A stretch of 64,000 nt of DNA, taken from contig NZ_QGGR01000005.1 of NCBI RefSeq assembly GCF_003148685.1, positions 186,001 to 250,000 on the forward strand, in the 5' to 3' direction. This stretch comes from Actinoplanes xinjiangensis (lineage in GTDB: Bacteria; Actinomycetota; Actinomycetes; Mycobacteriales; Micromonosporaceae). Position 1 is the stretch's first letter. Each line of letters starts with the position of its first letter. This document shows, one piece after another, positions 1 through 8,502 of the stretch. The translations under genes were made by a program, and so were the position numbers. Below the pieces are notes generated by a model. It saw only the letters and a program-made list of their open reading frames with translations. It ran no database searches and was not told the origin of the DNA.

Positions 1-21
1 GACCCCGTTCACCCCCGAGCC

Positions 22-326
22 GGCTGGCTCCCACCGCTGTCTCAAGCCCGCCGAAACAACGGTGAGAGCCAGCCGGATCTCCGCGGCTGGCTCCCACCGC
101 TGCCTCAAGGCACTTGAGACAACGGTCCGGACCAGCCAGACCTCCGCGGCTGGCTCCCACCGCTGTCTCAAGGCACTTGAGACAACGGTCCGGACCAGCC
201 GGATCTCCGCGGCTGGCTCCCAGCGCTGTCTCAAGGCACTTGAGACAGCGGTCGGGACCAGCCGGGCGTTCGGGGCTGGCTCTCACCGCTGTCTCGGAGG
301 GCTTGAGGCAGCGGTGGGGACCAGCC
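22..326. repeat. Array of five 63-bp palindromic repeat units
   Basis: Five copies start at 22, 85, 148, 211 and 274, so the period is exactly 63 bp. Each has a 53-bp inverted-repeat core opening with GGCTGGCTC and closing with CCAGCC, plus a 10-bp spacer similar to ATCTCCGC. The centre reads CTCAAG-GCA-CTTGAG in several units. Right arms vary: GGTGAGAGCCAGCC in unit 1, GGTCCGGACCAGCC in units 2 and 3. The spacers are short and conserved, which excludes CRISPR. The same element recurs at 18835, 39829, 55850 and 56000. No gene is supported in 1-460. Confidence 0.9.
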
Positions 327-462
327 GGAGGGGTGGGCGGGAGTGGGCAGCAGGCCGGCGGGCGCGCTGGGCGGCGAGGGTCGGGGGTGCGTCGCGGGAT
401 AGCGGAGGGGGCGGGTGGGGTGCGGTTGTGGGAGGTGTGGCCCGTACCGCTGAAATCGCCTT

Positions 463-482
463 GACCTCAACCCCGGGTGAGG
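463..482. promoter_or_regulatory. Candidate MerR-type operator/promoter of the ABC exporter
   Basis: An imperfect inverted repeat, ACCTCAACC then GGGTGAGGT, overlaps a -35-like TTGACC at 461-466. This resembles the long-spacer promoters used by MerR/SoxR-family activators. It argues against using the GTG at 477 as the start of the downstream gene. No MerR gene is in the window, so the regulator is unknown. Confidence 0.35.
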
Positions 483-497
483 TGGCACGTTCGGGCT

Positions 498-2387
498 ATG
501 AGTATGGAAGTCGCGGCCTGGAATTCGATGTGGCATGCCATGAACCGGCAGGACGACAAGCGGCCGTTCTCCCGGGCGACGTTACGCCGCATCCTCGCGC
601 TGGCCCGGCCACAACGCCGGGTGCTGGCAGCGTTCCTGCTGCTCAGCGTGGTGACGGCGTTCCTCGCGGTGGCGACACCGGTGCTGGCCGGACAGGTCGT
701 GAACGCGATCGTCGAGGCCCGCGACGCCCGCCTGGTGATCACCCTGGCGGTCGGGATCGCGGTGATCGCGCTGACCGAGTCGGGGCTGGGGCTGGTGCAG
801 CGGTGGCTGTCGGCGCGGATCGGTGAGGGACTGATCCTGGAACTGCGGACCCGGGTCTTCGATCATGTGCAGCGGATGCCGGTGGCGTTCTTCACCCGGA
901 CCCGGACGGGTGCGCTGGTCAGCCGGCTCAACAACGACGTGATCGGGGCGCAGCGGGCGTTCAGCGACACGCTGTCCGGTGTGGTCGGCAACGTCGTGGC
1001 GCTGGTGCTGACGCTGATCGTGATGATCGGCATCTCCTGGCAGATCACCGTGCTGGCGTTGCTGCTGCTACCGGTCTTCGTGCTGCCGGCCCGGCGGATG
1101 GGCGGCCGGCTGGCGGGGATGCAGCGGGAGGCGGCCGAGCACGACGCCGCGATGAACACGCAGATGACCGAGCGTTTCTCCGCGCCGGGCGCGACGCTTG
1201 TCAAGTTGTACGGCGATCCGGCCACCGAGTCGACCGAGTTCGCGGCCCGGGCCCGCCGGGTGCGGGACATCGGGGTACGCACCGCGATGGCACAGTGGGC
1301 CTTCCTGACCGCGCTGACCAGTGTGTCGGCGGTGGCGATCGCGCTGGTCTACGGGCTGGGCGGGTTCTACGCACTGCAGGGGCGGCTCGACCCGGGAGCG
1401 GTGGTGGCGCTGGCGATCCTGCTGACCCGGCTGTACGCGCCGCTGACCAGCCTCGCCAGCGCCCGCGTCGAGGTGATGAGCGCGCTGGTCAGCTTCGAGC
1501 GGGTGTTCGAGGTGCTCGACCTGAAGCCGCTGATCGAGGAGAAGCCGGACGCATCACCGGTTCCGGACGGGCCGGTGTCGGTGGAGTTCGACGACGTGCG
1601 GTTCGCCTATCCGGCCGCCGACAAGGTGTCGCTGGCGTCGCTGGAGGAGGTCGCGACGCTGGACACCCGGGGTGGCGAGGAGGTGCTGCACGGCGTGTCG
1701 TTCACGGCCGAGCCGGGGCAGATGGTGGCCCTGGTCGGGTCGTCGGGTGCGGGCAAGTCGACGATGGCGAGCCTGCTGCCCCGGCTGTACGACGCGGGCG
1801 AGGGTGCGGTGCGGCTCGGCGGGGTCGACGTGCGTGACCTGAGTGCGGCCTCGCTGCGGCAGACGCTCGGCATGGTGACCCAGGACGGGCATCTGTTCCA
1901 CGAGTCGGTCCGGGCGAACCTGCTGCTGGCCCGGCCGGACGCGAGCGAGGACGACCTGTGGGACGCACTGCGCCGCGCTCACGTCGCCGATCTGATCGAG
2001 TCGCTGCCGGACGGGCTGGACACGGTCGTCGGGGAACGCGGCTACCGGCTGTCCGGCGGGGAACGGCAGCGGCTCACCATCGCCCGGCTGCTGCTCGCCC
2101 GGCCGCGGGTGGTGGTGCTCGACGAGGCGACCGCCCATCTGGACTCGACGTCGGAGCAGGCGGTGCAGGCGGCCCTCGGTGAGGCGCTGGCCGGGCGTAC
2201 CGCGGTGGTGATCGCGCACCGGCTGTCGACGGTCCGGGCGGCCGATCAGATCCTGGTCGTCGAGGACGGGCGGGTCGTCGAACGCGGCACCCATCCCGAG
2301 TTGCTCGCCGTCGGCGGACGGTACGAACAGTTGTACCGGACGCAGTTCAGTGAGGCAGTGCCCCCGACGCCCGCCGGACGGCGGTGA
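498..2387 (+). CDS. ABC exporter, fused permease and ATPase
   Basis: A 629-residue half-transporter of the MsbA/multidrug exporter type, expected to act in the cytoplasmic membrane as a dimer. An N-terminal membrane domain of about six helices (residues 45-330) is followed by a nucleotide-binding domain. Walker A GSSGAGKST is near residue 414, the ABC signature LSGGE near 518, Walker B VVVLDEATA near 540, and the H-loop AHRLST follows. I chose the ATG at 498. The GTG at 477 falls inside a candidate operator, and ATGs at 504 and 540 remain possible. The substrate cannot be told. The 3' end overlaps the convergent downstream gene by 41 bp. Confidence 0.9.
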   Translation: MSMEVAAWNSMWHAMNRQDDKRPFSRATLRRILALARPQRRVLAAFLLLSVVTAFLAVATPVLAGQVVNAIVEARDARLVITLAVGIAVIALTESGLGLVQRWLSARIGEGLILELRTRVFDHVQRMPVAFFTRTRTGALVSRLNNDVIGAQRAFSDTLSGVVGNVVALVLTLIVMIGISWQITVLALLLLPVFVLPARRMGGRLAGMQREAAEHDAAMNTQMTERFSAPGATLVKLYGDPATESTEFAARARRVRDIGVRTAMAQWAFLTALTSVSAVAIALVYGLGGFYALQGRLDPGAVVALAILLTRLYAPLTSLASARVEVMSALVSFERVFEVLDLKPLIEEKPDASPVPDGPVSVEFDDVRFAYPAADKVSLASLEEVATLDTRGGEEVLHGVSFTAEPGQMVALVGSSGAGKSTMASLLPRLYDAGEGAVRLGGVDVRDLSAASLRQTLGMVTQDGHLFHESVRANLLLARPDASEDDLWDALRRAHVADLIESLPDGLDTVVGERGYRLSGGERQRLTIARLLLARPRVVVLDEATAHLDSTSEQAVQAALGEALAGRTAVVIAHRLSTVRAADQILVVEDGRVVERGTHPELLAVGGRYEQLYRTQFSEAVPPTPAGRR

Positions 2388-2919
2388 CCAGGAGGCGTTC
2401 GGCGACGGCCCGGTCGCCGTCGGAGGTCTCCCAGCCGGAGTCGGCGACCACGACGACGGCCCGGCCGGTACGGGCGACCGCGACGTACGTGTGATGGGTG
2501 ATCTCGTCCTCGACGTGTTCCCACCGCTGGGTCCAGCGCAGGGTCAGCCCGTCCGCCCGGCTCTGCTCGATCCGCCAGTCGGGGCAGTTGCGCAGCGCCT
2601 TGCGTAGTTTGCGCAGGTACCGGTCGGGGTCCCGGTGGACCGCGACATACTCCATGATCGACTCGGGTGCCCCGTCGACGTCGATGACCGCGGCGACGGC
2701 GCGGTCGGTGACCGGGACGGGCACGGCGGCGCCGCACGGCCGGGGCGGGCGCAGTTGCGGCCAGTCGTCGCCGTCGGCCGCGCGTAGGGCGACACCGCCC
2801 AGGTCAGCCGGCCGCAGGAGAGCCTCGTCGGGAATACCGGCGGCCTGGGCGGCCGGCGCGGCGGTCGCACCGACGATCACCACCATCGCCGCGGCGACGA
2901 GTCCGCGGAGAACGAACAT
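2347..2919 (-). CDS. Small secreted protein of unknown function
   Basis: A 190-residue protein with a signal peptide (MFVLRGLVAAAMVVIV, cleavage near AAQAAG around residue 27) and no later membrane segment, so it is predicted to be exported. I do not recognise a catalytic motif. Its organisation (short N-terminal leader, a conserved Leu-rich LLRPADLGG segment, two Cys residues) resembles the 190-residue secreted protein at 28686-29258, and the two may be distant paralogues. It is convergent with the ABC exporter and overlaps its 3' end by 41 bp, so transcription of the two could interfere. Confidence 0.75.
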   Translation of the reverse strand: MFVLRGLVAAAMVVIVGATAAPAAQAAGIPDEALLRPADLGGVALRAADGDDWPQLRPPRPCGAAVPVPVTDRAVAAVIDVDGAPESIMEYVAVHRDPDRYLRKLRKALRNCPDWRIEQSRADGLTLRWTQRWEHVEDEITHHTYVAVARTGRAVVVVADSGWETSDGDRAVAERLLVTAVRRASGALPH

Positions 2920-3041
2920 GCCACCTCCAACAACTGACGGACCGGAATTCGACCCTACTCCGCGGTGGGCGCTTCACCCGGTAGTTCCCCGATTCGTGTG
3001 TTAGGTTGGGCGTGTTGCGGTTTTGATTTCCAAAAGTTTTT

Positions 3042-3089
3042 CTTGAAGCCCAAGATTTCTTGAAGCCCAAGACTTTCTTGAAGCAGACG
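3042..3089. repeat. Three short direct repeats in the csp leader
   Basis: The unit CTTGAAGCCCAAGATTT occurs at 3042, again at 3059 with one extra base, and as a truncated CTTGAAGC at 3077. Each full unit contains CTTG-AAGCC-CAAG, able to form a tiny hairpin. They lie about 135-180 bp upstream of the cold-shock start. In the rest of 2920-3222 I see no gene and no promoter I can place with confidence. Confidence 0.7.
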
Positions 3090-3222
3090 AATTCAAAGCA
3101 TCCGGCGGGTTAACGATTCCCAGGGATGTTTCGTCTGTGCCCGGTTTCCGGGGGGTCATCAATGCGGCGGCGCGGAGTGCCGCACGGTGTGGCGCTCCTC
3201 ATGGTCGGCAAGGAGAATTTTT

Positions 3223-3426
3223 ATGGCCACCGGTGTCGTGAAGTGGTTCAACAGCGACAAGGGCTTCGGCTTCATCACCCAGGACGGCGGCGGACCCGAC
3301 GTGTTCGCCCACTTCTCCGCGATCGCGACGAGTGGATTCCGGTCCCTGGAGGAAAACCAGCGGGTGGAATTCGAGGTCTCGCAGGGCGCGAAGGGCCCGC
3401 AGGCGGAGAATATCCGTACGATCTGA
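3223..3426 (+). CDS. cspA: Cold-shock protein (CspA family)
   Basis: A 67-residue single OB-fold cold-shock domain, cytoplasmic, acting as a nucleic-acid chaperone. Both RNA-binding motifs are present: KGFGFI near residues 14-19 and VFAHF near 29-33. The family start [10 protein letters not shown] is matched exactly by the ATG at 3223, preceded by a strong AAGGAG at 3210-3215. The long upstream leader is usual for cold-shock genes, whose mRNA structure changes with temperature. A strong hairpin terminator follows at 3472, so it is monocistronic. Confidence 0.95.
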   Translation: MATGVVKWFNSDKGFGFITQDGGGPDVFAHFSAIATSGFRSLEENQRVEFEVSQGAKGPQAENIRTI

Positions 3427-3447
3427 TCTTCCACGGACGGCGGAATT

Positions 3448-3468
3448 TTTTCCGCTGCCGGCGGAAAA
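3448..3468. other. Short hairpin after cspA
   Basis: TTTTCCGC at 3448-3455 pairs with GCGGAAAA at 3461-3468 around a 5-nt loop. It lies between the cspA stop and the larger terminator and may stabilise the mRNA 3' end or be part of a double terminator. Confidence 0.5.
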
Positions 3469-3471
3469 GCG

Positions 3472-3518
3472 AGAGCGTGTGACAGTCCGGTTCGGGCTAT
3501 CACACGCTCTTTCTCGTT
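3472..3518 (+). terminator. Intrinsic terminator of cspA
   Basis: AGAGCGTGTGA at 3472-3482 pairs perfectly with TCACACGCTCT at 3500-3510. A T-rich stretch (TTCTCGTT) follows, the clearest U-tract-like tail in the window. Confidence 0.85.
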
Positions 3519-3571
3519 CCGGCCCGGATTTCCGGGTGGCGCCGGTGGTGGCGGCGCCGGTGATGGGCTAC

Positions 3572-3591
3572 TTTAAACTCGCTAGTTGAAA
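3572..3591. promoter_or_regulatory. AT-rich palindrome upstream of the TIGR03086 gene
   Basis: TTTAAACT and AGTTGAAA flank a CGCT centre, an imperfect 20-bp palindrome in otherwise very GC-rich DNA and about 30 bp before the next start. It could be the operator of an unidentified regulator. Confidence 0.35.
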
Positions 3592-3619
3592 CTGACCGCC
3601 GCTGGGAAGGATGCCGCCG

Positions 3620-4192
3620 ATGTCGCTGACCGAGCTGTCCGCCGCCGAACGTCACCGTCAGATCGCCGCCGGGTTCACCGACCGGGTCGAGGGCACCAAG
3701 GACTGGGACGCGCCCGCGCCGGTCGCCGGCTGGGCCGCCCGGGACGTGGTCCGTCATCTGGTCGAGTGGCTGCCGGGCCTGCTGTCCTCGGGGGCCGGAG
3801 TGACCCTGCCGGCCGGCCCCGGTGCCGACGCCGACCCGGCCGGCGCCTGGCGGGTGCACGTCACCGCCGTCCAGGCGCTGCTCGACGATCCGGGCACCGC
3901 CGGCCGCACGCTCAGCAACCCGCACCTCGGAGAGATCCCGCTCGACCAGGCGATCGACCGGTTCTACACCACCGACGTGTTCATGCACACCTGGGATCTG
4001 GCCCGGGCCACCGGCCAGGACGAGACCCTCGAGACCGAGATGTGCGCGACGTTGGTGTCCGGCATGGAGCCGATGGACGAGATGCTACGGGCCTCCGGGC
4101 AGTACGGTCCGGCGGTCCCGGTGCCCGCGGGCGCCGACCCGCAGACCCGCCTGATCGGTTTCATCGGCCGCGATCCGAACTGGACGCCCTGA
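3620..4192 (+). CDS. TIGR03086/maleylpyruvate isomerase N-terminal family protein
   Basis: A 190-residue DinB/MDMPI-fold protein of the TIGR03086 type, common in actinomycetes. Members carry a conserved His triad and often bind a divalent metal; some are thiol-dependent transferases, but most have no known reaction. The family motifs are visible: VVRHLVEWLPG near residues 48-58 and FMHTWDLARATG near 122-133. The ATG at 3620 is preferred because GGAAGG lies at 3605-3610, directly against the alternative ATG at 3611. It is convergent with the flavin oxidoreductase and has no obvious partner. Confidence 0.75.
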   Translation: MSLTELSAAERHRQIAAGFTDRVEGTKDWDAPAPVAGWAARDVVRHLVEWLPGLLSSGAGVTLPAGPGADADPAGAWRVHVTAVQALLDDPGTAGRTLSNPHLGEIPLDQAIDRFYTTDVFMHTWDLARATGQDETLETEMCATLVSGMEPMDEMLRASGQYGPAVPVPAGADPQTRLIGFIGRDPNWTP

Positions 4193-4214
4193 CCCTCGGG
4201 CATCCGGCGGGTCA

Positions 4215-5300
4215 CTACCGGAGCTTGTGGATCCTGGTCAGGGTCTCGTCAGCTTCGGTGACCAGATCGGACAGGACCTCGGCGACCGGGCGGACCTCGT
4301 TCATCCGGCCGACGATCTGACCCACCGGCATCGGGACCACCGTCGGGTCGTCGGAGGCCATCAGGCGGTCGTGGGCTTCGGAGACCAGCAGGTTCTGCAA
4401 CGGCATCGGCAGCGCCGCCGGGGCGCCCTCGACGGACCAGGCCTCGGTCCAGCGGTTGCGCAGCAGGCGGGCCGGTTTGCCGGAGTAGATGCGGCTGCGG
4501 ACGGTGTCGCTGGACGTGGCCCGCAGGAGCGCCTCGCGCAGACCGGGACTGCTGCGGTATTCGCTGGTGCCGAGCCACACCGACCCCATCCAGACGCCGC
4601 GGGCGCCGAGGGCGAGGGCGGCGGCGATCTGCCGGCCGCTGCCGATGCCACCGGCCGCCAGGACCGGTACGTCGACGGCATCGACGATCTCCGGGATGAG
4701 GACCAGGCCGCCGATCTCCCCGGTGTGGCCGCCGGCCTCGTAGCCCTGGGCGACCACGATGTCGACTCCACCGGCGACGTGACTGCGGGCGTGGTCGGCC
4801 CGCCCGGCGAGGGCGGCGACGAGCAGACCGCGCTCGTGGGCCTGGGCGATCACGTCGGCCGGTGGCGGGCCGAGCGCGTTGGCGATCAGCCGGACCGGGT
4901 GCCGGAGGGCGACCTCGACGTGGCTGCGGGCGACCGAGTGCAGCCAGCCGAGGACACCGGGCCGGTTCGACGCGGCCTCCAGCGGCGGCACGCCGAGCCG
5001 GAGCAGGGTCTGTTCGACGAAGTCGCGGTGCCCGGACGGGATCAGCCGGGTGAGGTCGGTGACGGCACCCTCGGTGGGCTGGTGACCCGGCATGACCACG
5101 TCGACGCCGTACGGCCGGCCGCCGGTGGCCTCGTCGAGCCAGGTCAGGACGGTGTCCAGTTCGGTCGCGTCGTTGAACCGCACGCAGCCGAGCACACCGA
5201 GCCCGCCGGCCCGGCTGATCGCCGCCACGACGTGTTCGGACGGGCTGAACCCGACGATCGGATGCTCGATTCCGAGGACGTCGCAGAGGTCAGTCCGCAT
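4215..5300 (-). CDS. Nitronate monooxygenase-like FMN oxidoreductase (IpdC-like)
   Basis: A 361-residue TIM-barrel flavoprotein of the nitronate monooxygenase/2-nitropropane dioxygenase family. It has the FMN-phosphate motif AAGGIGSGRQ and the segment GYEAGGHTGEIG. Its overall length and the C-terminal SGKPARLLRNRWTEAW region resemble, from memory, IpdC (Rv3553), the flavoenzyme of steroid C/D-ring breakdown. That identity is inferred. Its ATG lies 11 bp inside the 3' end of fadD19, so the two are translationally coupled and share the KstR-like site at 6884. A true nitronate monooxygenase remains possible. Confidence 0.75.
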   Translation of the reverse strand: MRTDLCDVLGIEHPIVGFSPSEHVVAAISRAGGLGVLGCVRFNDATELDTVLTWLDEATGGRPYGVDVVMPGHQPTEGAVTDLTRLIPSGHRDFVEQTLLRLGVPPLEAASNRPGVLGWLHSVARSHVEVALRHPVRLIANALGPPPADVIAQAHERGLLVAALAGRADHARSHVAGGVDIVVAQGYEAGGHTGEIGGLVLIPEIVDAVDVPVLAAGGIGSGRQIAAALALGARGVWMGSVWLGTSEYRSSPGLREALLRATSSDTVRSRIYSGKPARLLRNRWTEAWSVEGAPAALPMPLQNLLVSEAHDRLMASDDPTVVPMPVGQIVGRMNEVRPVAEVLSDLVTEADETLTRIHKLR

Positions 5301-6873
5301 CGTGCTCCTTCACATAGGAGTGGGCCCAGCGGTAGTCGGCCTTGCCGCTGATGGTCCGGCTGATCCGGTCGACGAGCCAGACGCCGCGGGGCGCCTTGTA
5401 ACCGGCGATCCGCTGGCGTACGTGGGTGTCGAGTTCCCCGAGGTCGAGGGCCGCCTCGGGGCGCGGCTGGACGAGGGCGACGACCCGCTGGCCGAGCCGG
5501 TCGTCGGCGGCACCGATGACGAGGGCGTCGAACACGTCGGGATGGGCCTTGAGGGCGCCTTCGACCTCTTCGGGGAAGACCTTCTCGCCGCCGGTGTTGA
5601 TGCACGTGTTGCCCCGGCCGAGCAGCGTGATCGTGCCGTCGTCCTCCAGCCGGGCCAGGTCGCCGGGTATCGCGTAGCGGACCCCGTCGACCTCGGTGAG
5701 CAGGGCGGCCGTCTTGACCGGGTCCTTGTAGTAACCGAGGGGCACGTGCCCGCCGCGGGCCAGCCGGCCGATCACGCCGGGCCCGGCGCGGCGACCGTGA
5801 TCGTCGATGACGATGGTGCCGGGGCCGGGCATCACCCGGGGGCCGTCGACCGCGCCGCCGTCGACGTCGGCGACGATCCCGATGCCGGCGAACCCGGTCT
5901 CCGACGATCCGACCGCGTCGGTGACCATCACGTCCGGCAGCGCCTGAAGGTACTGCCGTTTCACCGACGGGGAGAACAGCGCGGCACTCGACGAGATCGC
6001 CACCAGCGACGATCCGTCGTAGTCGCCGGCCAGGTAGGCCTCGATGATGGGCCGGGCCATCGCGTCGCCGATCAGGACGACCACGTTGACCTTGCGGCGT
6101 TCGACCGTGCGCCACACCTCGCCGGCGTCGAAGTGCGGCAGGAAGACGACCGTGTCGCCGGCGAAGAGGGCGGCCAGGGCGGCCCACTGGGCGTTGCCGT
6201 GGATGAGCGGGGCCAGGCAGAACCGGGTCATCGGCGGCATCTCCCGGCCGCGGCGGCTCTGGGCCCACTCGTCGTCGAGCGGGATGCCGGACATGAAGTC
6301 GATGCCACCGCCGAGGACCCGCCAGACGTCCTCGTGCCGCCAGATCACACCCTTCGGGTAGCCGGTGGTGCCGCCGGTGTAGAGCAGGTAGACGTCGTCG
6401 CCGGACCGGGGCCCGAAGTCGCGCCCGGACGATCCGGCGGCCAGCGCCGCCTCGTAGGAGACGTCCGGGAAGTCGGCTCCGGTACCGTCCGGGAGCGCCA
6501 CGATGGCCCGCATGCCGGAGGCCACCGCCTTCACCCGCGACGAGAATCCGCGGTCGTGGATCAGCGCGACCAGGCCGGCATCATCGAACAGATACTGCAA
6601 CTCGTTCTCGACGTAGCGATAGTTGACGTTGACGACCACGGCGCGGAGCTTGTAGACGGCGATCATGGCCACCACGGCCTCGATCGAGTTACCCGCGTAC
6701 AGCCCGACGTGGGCGCCCTTGCCCACTCCTCGATCTTGCAGGAAGTGGGCCAGCCGGTTGGCGGTCTCCTCCAGCTCCGCGTAGGTGATCTCACGCTCGC
6801 CGCAGGCCACCGCGACGCGATCGCCGAAGGCGTCGACCGCGTGCTCGAACAGGTCCGCAATATTGGCCGCCAT
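5290..6873 (-). CDS. fadD19: Steroid side-chain acyl-CoA ligase FadD19
   Basis: A 527-residue acyl-adenylating enzyme expected to activate C26/C24-branched cholesterol side-chain acids with ATP and CoA in the cytoplasm. The AMP-binding motif [12 protein letters not shown] and the lid-hinge region [13 protein letters not shown] are present. It resembles mycobacterial FadD19 (Rv3515c) along its length and, as there, is divergent from echA19. I start it at the ATG at 6873 ([10 protein letters not shown]). An upstream TTG at 6909 would place the KstR-like operator inside the gene. No Shine-Dalgarno is evident, so the mRNA may be leaderless. Confidence 0.9.
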   Translation of the reverse strand: MAANIADLFEHAVDAFGDRVAVACGEREITYAELEETANRLAHFLQDRGVGKGAHVGLYAGNSIEAVVAMIAVYKLRAVVVNVNYRYVENELQYLFDDAGLVALIHDRGFSSRVKAVASGMRAIVALPDGTGADFPDVSYEAALAAGSSGRDFGPRSGDDVYLLYTGGTTGYPKGVIWRHEDVWRVLGGGIDFMSGIPLDDEWAQSRRGREMPPMTRFCLAPLIHGNAQWAALAALFAGDTVVFLPHFDAGEVWRTVERRKVNVVVLIGDAMARPIIEAYLAGDYDGSSLVAISSSAALFSPSVKRQYLQALPDVMVTDAVGSSETGFAGIGIVADVDGGAVDGPRVMPGPGTIVIDDHGRRAGPGVIGRLARGGHVPLGYYKDPVKTAALLTEVDGVRYAIPGDLARLEDDGTITLLGRGNTCINTGGEKVFPEEVEGALKAHPDVFDALVIGAADDRLGQRVVALVQPRPEAALDLGELDTHVRQRIAGYKAPRGVWLVDRISRTISGKADYRWAHSYVKEHDAD

Positions 6874-6883
6874 CAACGCAAAG

Positions 6884-6897
6884 TAGAACCTGTTATC
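6884..6897. promoter_or_regulatory. KstR-type operator, fadD19/echA19
   Basis: TAGAACCTGTTATC matches the published KstR consensus TnnAACnnGTTnnA at seven of eight fixed positions (the last base is C). It lies in the 62-bp gap between the divergent fadD19 and echA19 starts. Confidence 0.75.
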
Positions 6898-6935
6898 GTT
6901 CCGGGGCAAGGGCTGTACAGAAGAAGGAGAACCGG

Positions 6936-7715
6936 GTGGACGCTCTCGTCGAACAGCGCGGACCGATCCTGATCGTCACGATGAACCGGCCCCGGGTCCG
7001 CAACGCCCTCTCCGCCGAGATGATGGCCGTGATGCGCGACGCCTGGGACCGGGTCGACGCCGACCCCGGCATCCGGGTCGCGATCCTCACCGGAGCCGGC
7101 GGCGCCTTCTGTGCCGGCGCCGATCTGCGCGCCATGACCGGCGATCATCCGGGTGACGGTTTCCGCAACGGCGGCACCGACCTGTCCCGCATCGACGCCC
7201 TGCTCAAGGGCCGCCGTCTGACGAAACCGCTGATCGCCGCGGTCGAGGGGCCGGCCGTCGCCGGTGGCACCGAGATCCTCCAGGCCACCGACGTGCGCAT
7301 CGCCGGCGAGAGCGCCCGGTTCGGCGTCTCCGAGGCGCGCTGGGGCCTGTTCCCGCTGGGTGGCTCAGCGGTCCGGCTGCCGCGCCAACTGCCCTACACG
7401 ATCGCCGCGGAACTGCTGCTCACCGGCCGCCATCTGACGGCCGCGGAGGCTCTCGCGGTAGGCCTCATCGGCCACGTCGTCCCCGACGGACAGGCCCTCG
7501 TGAAAGCGCTGGAGATCGCCGGCACCATCGCCGGCAACGGCCCTCTCGCCGTCCAGGCCATCCTGCGCACGATCCGCGAGACCGAGGGGCTCGCCGAGAA
7601 CGACGCCTTCGCCGTCGAAAGCCGCATCGGCATGCGGGTCTTCACGTCCGACGACGCCAAGGAGGGCCCGCGGGCGTTCATCGAGAAGAGAGAACCCCGG
7701 TTCAAAGGCGTCTGA
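6936..7715 (+). CDS. echA19: Enoyl-CoA hydratase EchA19
   Basis: A 259-residue crotonase-fold hydratase. EchA19 hydrates steroid side-chain enoyl-CoAs during cholesterol beta-oxidation. Crotonase oxyanion-hole segments are visible: [10 protein letters not shown] near residues 56-65 and [14 protein letters not shown] near 100-113. Resemblance to Rv3516 extends over its whole length, including [13 protein letters not shown] and the C-terminal [14 protein letters not shown]. The GTG at 6936 follows AAGGAGAA at 6924-6931. It is divergent from fadD19 and probably repressed with it through the site at 6884. Confidence 0.92.
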   Translation: MDALVEQRGPILIVTMNRPRVRNALSAEMMAVMRDAWDRVDADPGIRVAILTGAGGAFCAGADLRAMTGDHPGDGFRNGGTDLSRIDALLKGRRLTKPLIAAVEGPAVAGGTEILQATDVRIAGESARFGVSEARWGLFPLGGSAVRLPRQLPYTIAAELLLTGRHLTAAEALAVGLIGHVVPDGQALVKALEIAGTIAGNGPLAVQAILRTIRETEGLAENDAFAVESRIGMRVFTSDDAKEGPRAFIEKREPRFKGV

Positions 7716-7730
7716 GGGTACGGCCGGAGC

Positions 7731-7760
7731 CCCGTGCGCCGGTCGACGCCGGCGCACGGG
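7731..7760. terminator. Bidirectional hairpin between echA19 and the M23 lipoprotein
   Basis: CCCGTGCGCCGG at 7731-7742 pairs with CCGGCGCACGGG at 7749-7760. It sits between convergent genes and has no T-tract. Confidence 0.75.
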
Positions 7761-7772
7761 ATCACGGTCGGA

Positions 7773-8450
7773 TCAGGCCTTGCACCGGTGCTTGGCGTTC
7801 CACGACTTCACCGCGGCGGCCGGGCTCTTCTGACCGCCCTTGCGCCACGAGGTGAGGTAGGACGCGGGCCACACGACGCCACGGCGGACCTTCCAGTCGC
7901 CGGCCTTCTTGCACGCCGGGGAGATGCCGTAGTGCACGTGGCAGACACCGCTGGAGTTGCCGGTCTTACCCACCTTGCCGACCTGCTGGCCGGCCTTGAC
8001 GCGGACACCCTTCTTGATGCCCGCGCCGACCACGCTCAGGTGCGAGCCGTAGTAGCGGACGCCGTCGTCGCCCAGAATGGAGACGAACCTGCCACCGTTG
8101 TTCGGCCCGGCCGGCTTGCCCTTCTTGTACTTGTCGACCCGACTGACCTCCACCACGACCCCGCTGGTGGTGGCCAGGAACGGCTTGCCGCAGGCGGCGA
8201 AGATATCGGTCGCCGGGTAGCCGGAGTGTGTCTTGTGGTACGAGACGTTCTTCGCCTTGACCGGGAACACGTACCTGGACCTGGTCGCCGCGACCAGCTC
8301 CACGTCCCCCGCCGTCTGCTCAGCCGGCGCGGTCACCACGGTGGCCGGCGACTGTGGCTGAGCCGCGGGCGCCCCGGCCTGCTCACCGGCGGTACAGCCG
8401 GCCAAGCAGGCCAGGGCGGTCAGCCCAGCCAGATAGGGATGGATTTTCAT
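7773..8450 (-). CDS. Lipoprotein with M23-type peptidase domain
   Basis: A 225-residue exported lipoprotein with a LytM/M23 metallopeptidase fold, probably a cell-wall endopeptidase or a non-catalytic regulator. The start at 8450 gives MKIHPYLAGLTALACLAGC, with lipobox LAGC (Cys 19). Metal-ligand motifs are present: HSGYPATDI near residues 80-88 and CHVHYG near 174-179. An ATG 24 bp upstream (8474) is less likely because it dilutes the signal peptide. It precedes three other predicted wall-active secreted proteins on the same strand, although each appears to be its own unit. Confidence 0.85.
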   Translation of the reverse strand: MKIHPYLAGLTALACLAGCTAGEQAGAPAAQPQSPATVVTAPAEQTAGDVELVAATRSRYVFPVKAKNVSYHKTHSGYPATDIFAACGKPFLATTSGVVVEVSRVDKYKKGKPAGPNNGGRFVSILGDDGVRYYGSHLSVVGAGIKKGVRVKAGQQVGKVGKTGNSSGVCHVHYGISPACKKAGDWKVRRGVVWPASYLTSWRKGGQKSPAAAVKSWNAKHRCKA

Positions 8451-8502
8451 TCGCGCCACCATAGTCGACGTCACGGTTCCGGGCCGTCCCGTCGCTCACC
8501 GG

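Noticed and set aside
22-326. CRISPR-like repeat-spacer array
   Set aside because: The 10-bp spacers are conserved and too short, the repeats are long palindromes and no cas genes are present.
62-826. Open frame of 254 codons across the left repeat array
   Set aside because: It owes its length to a stop-free 63-bp repeat and then runs out of frame through the ABC exporter gene; it has no ribosome-binding site and no family resemblance.
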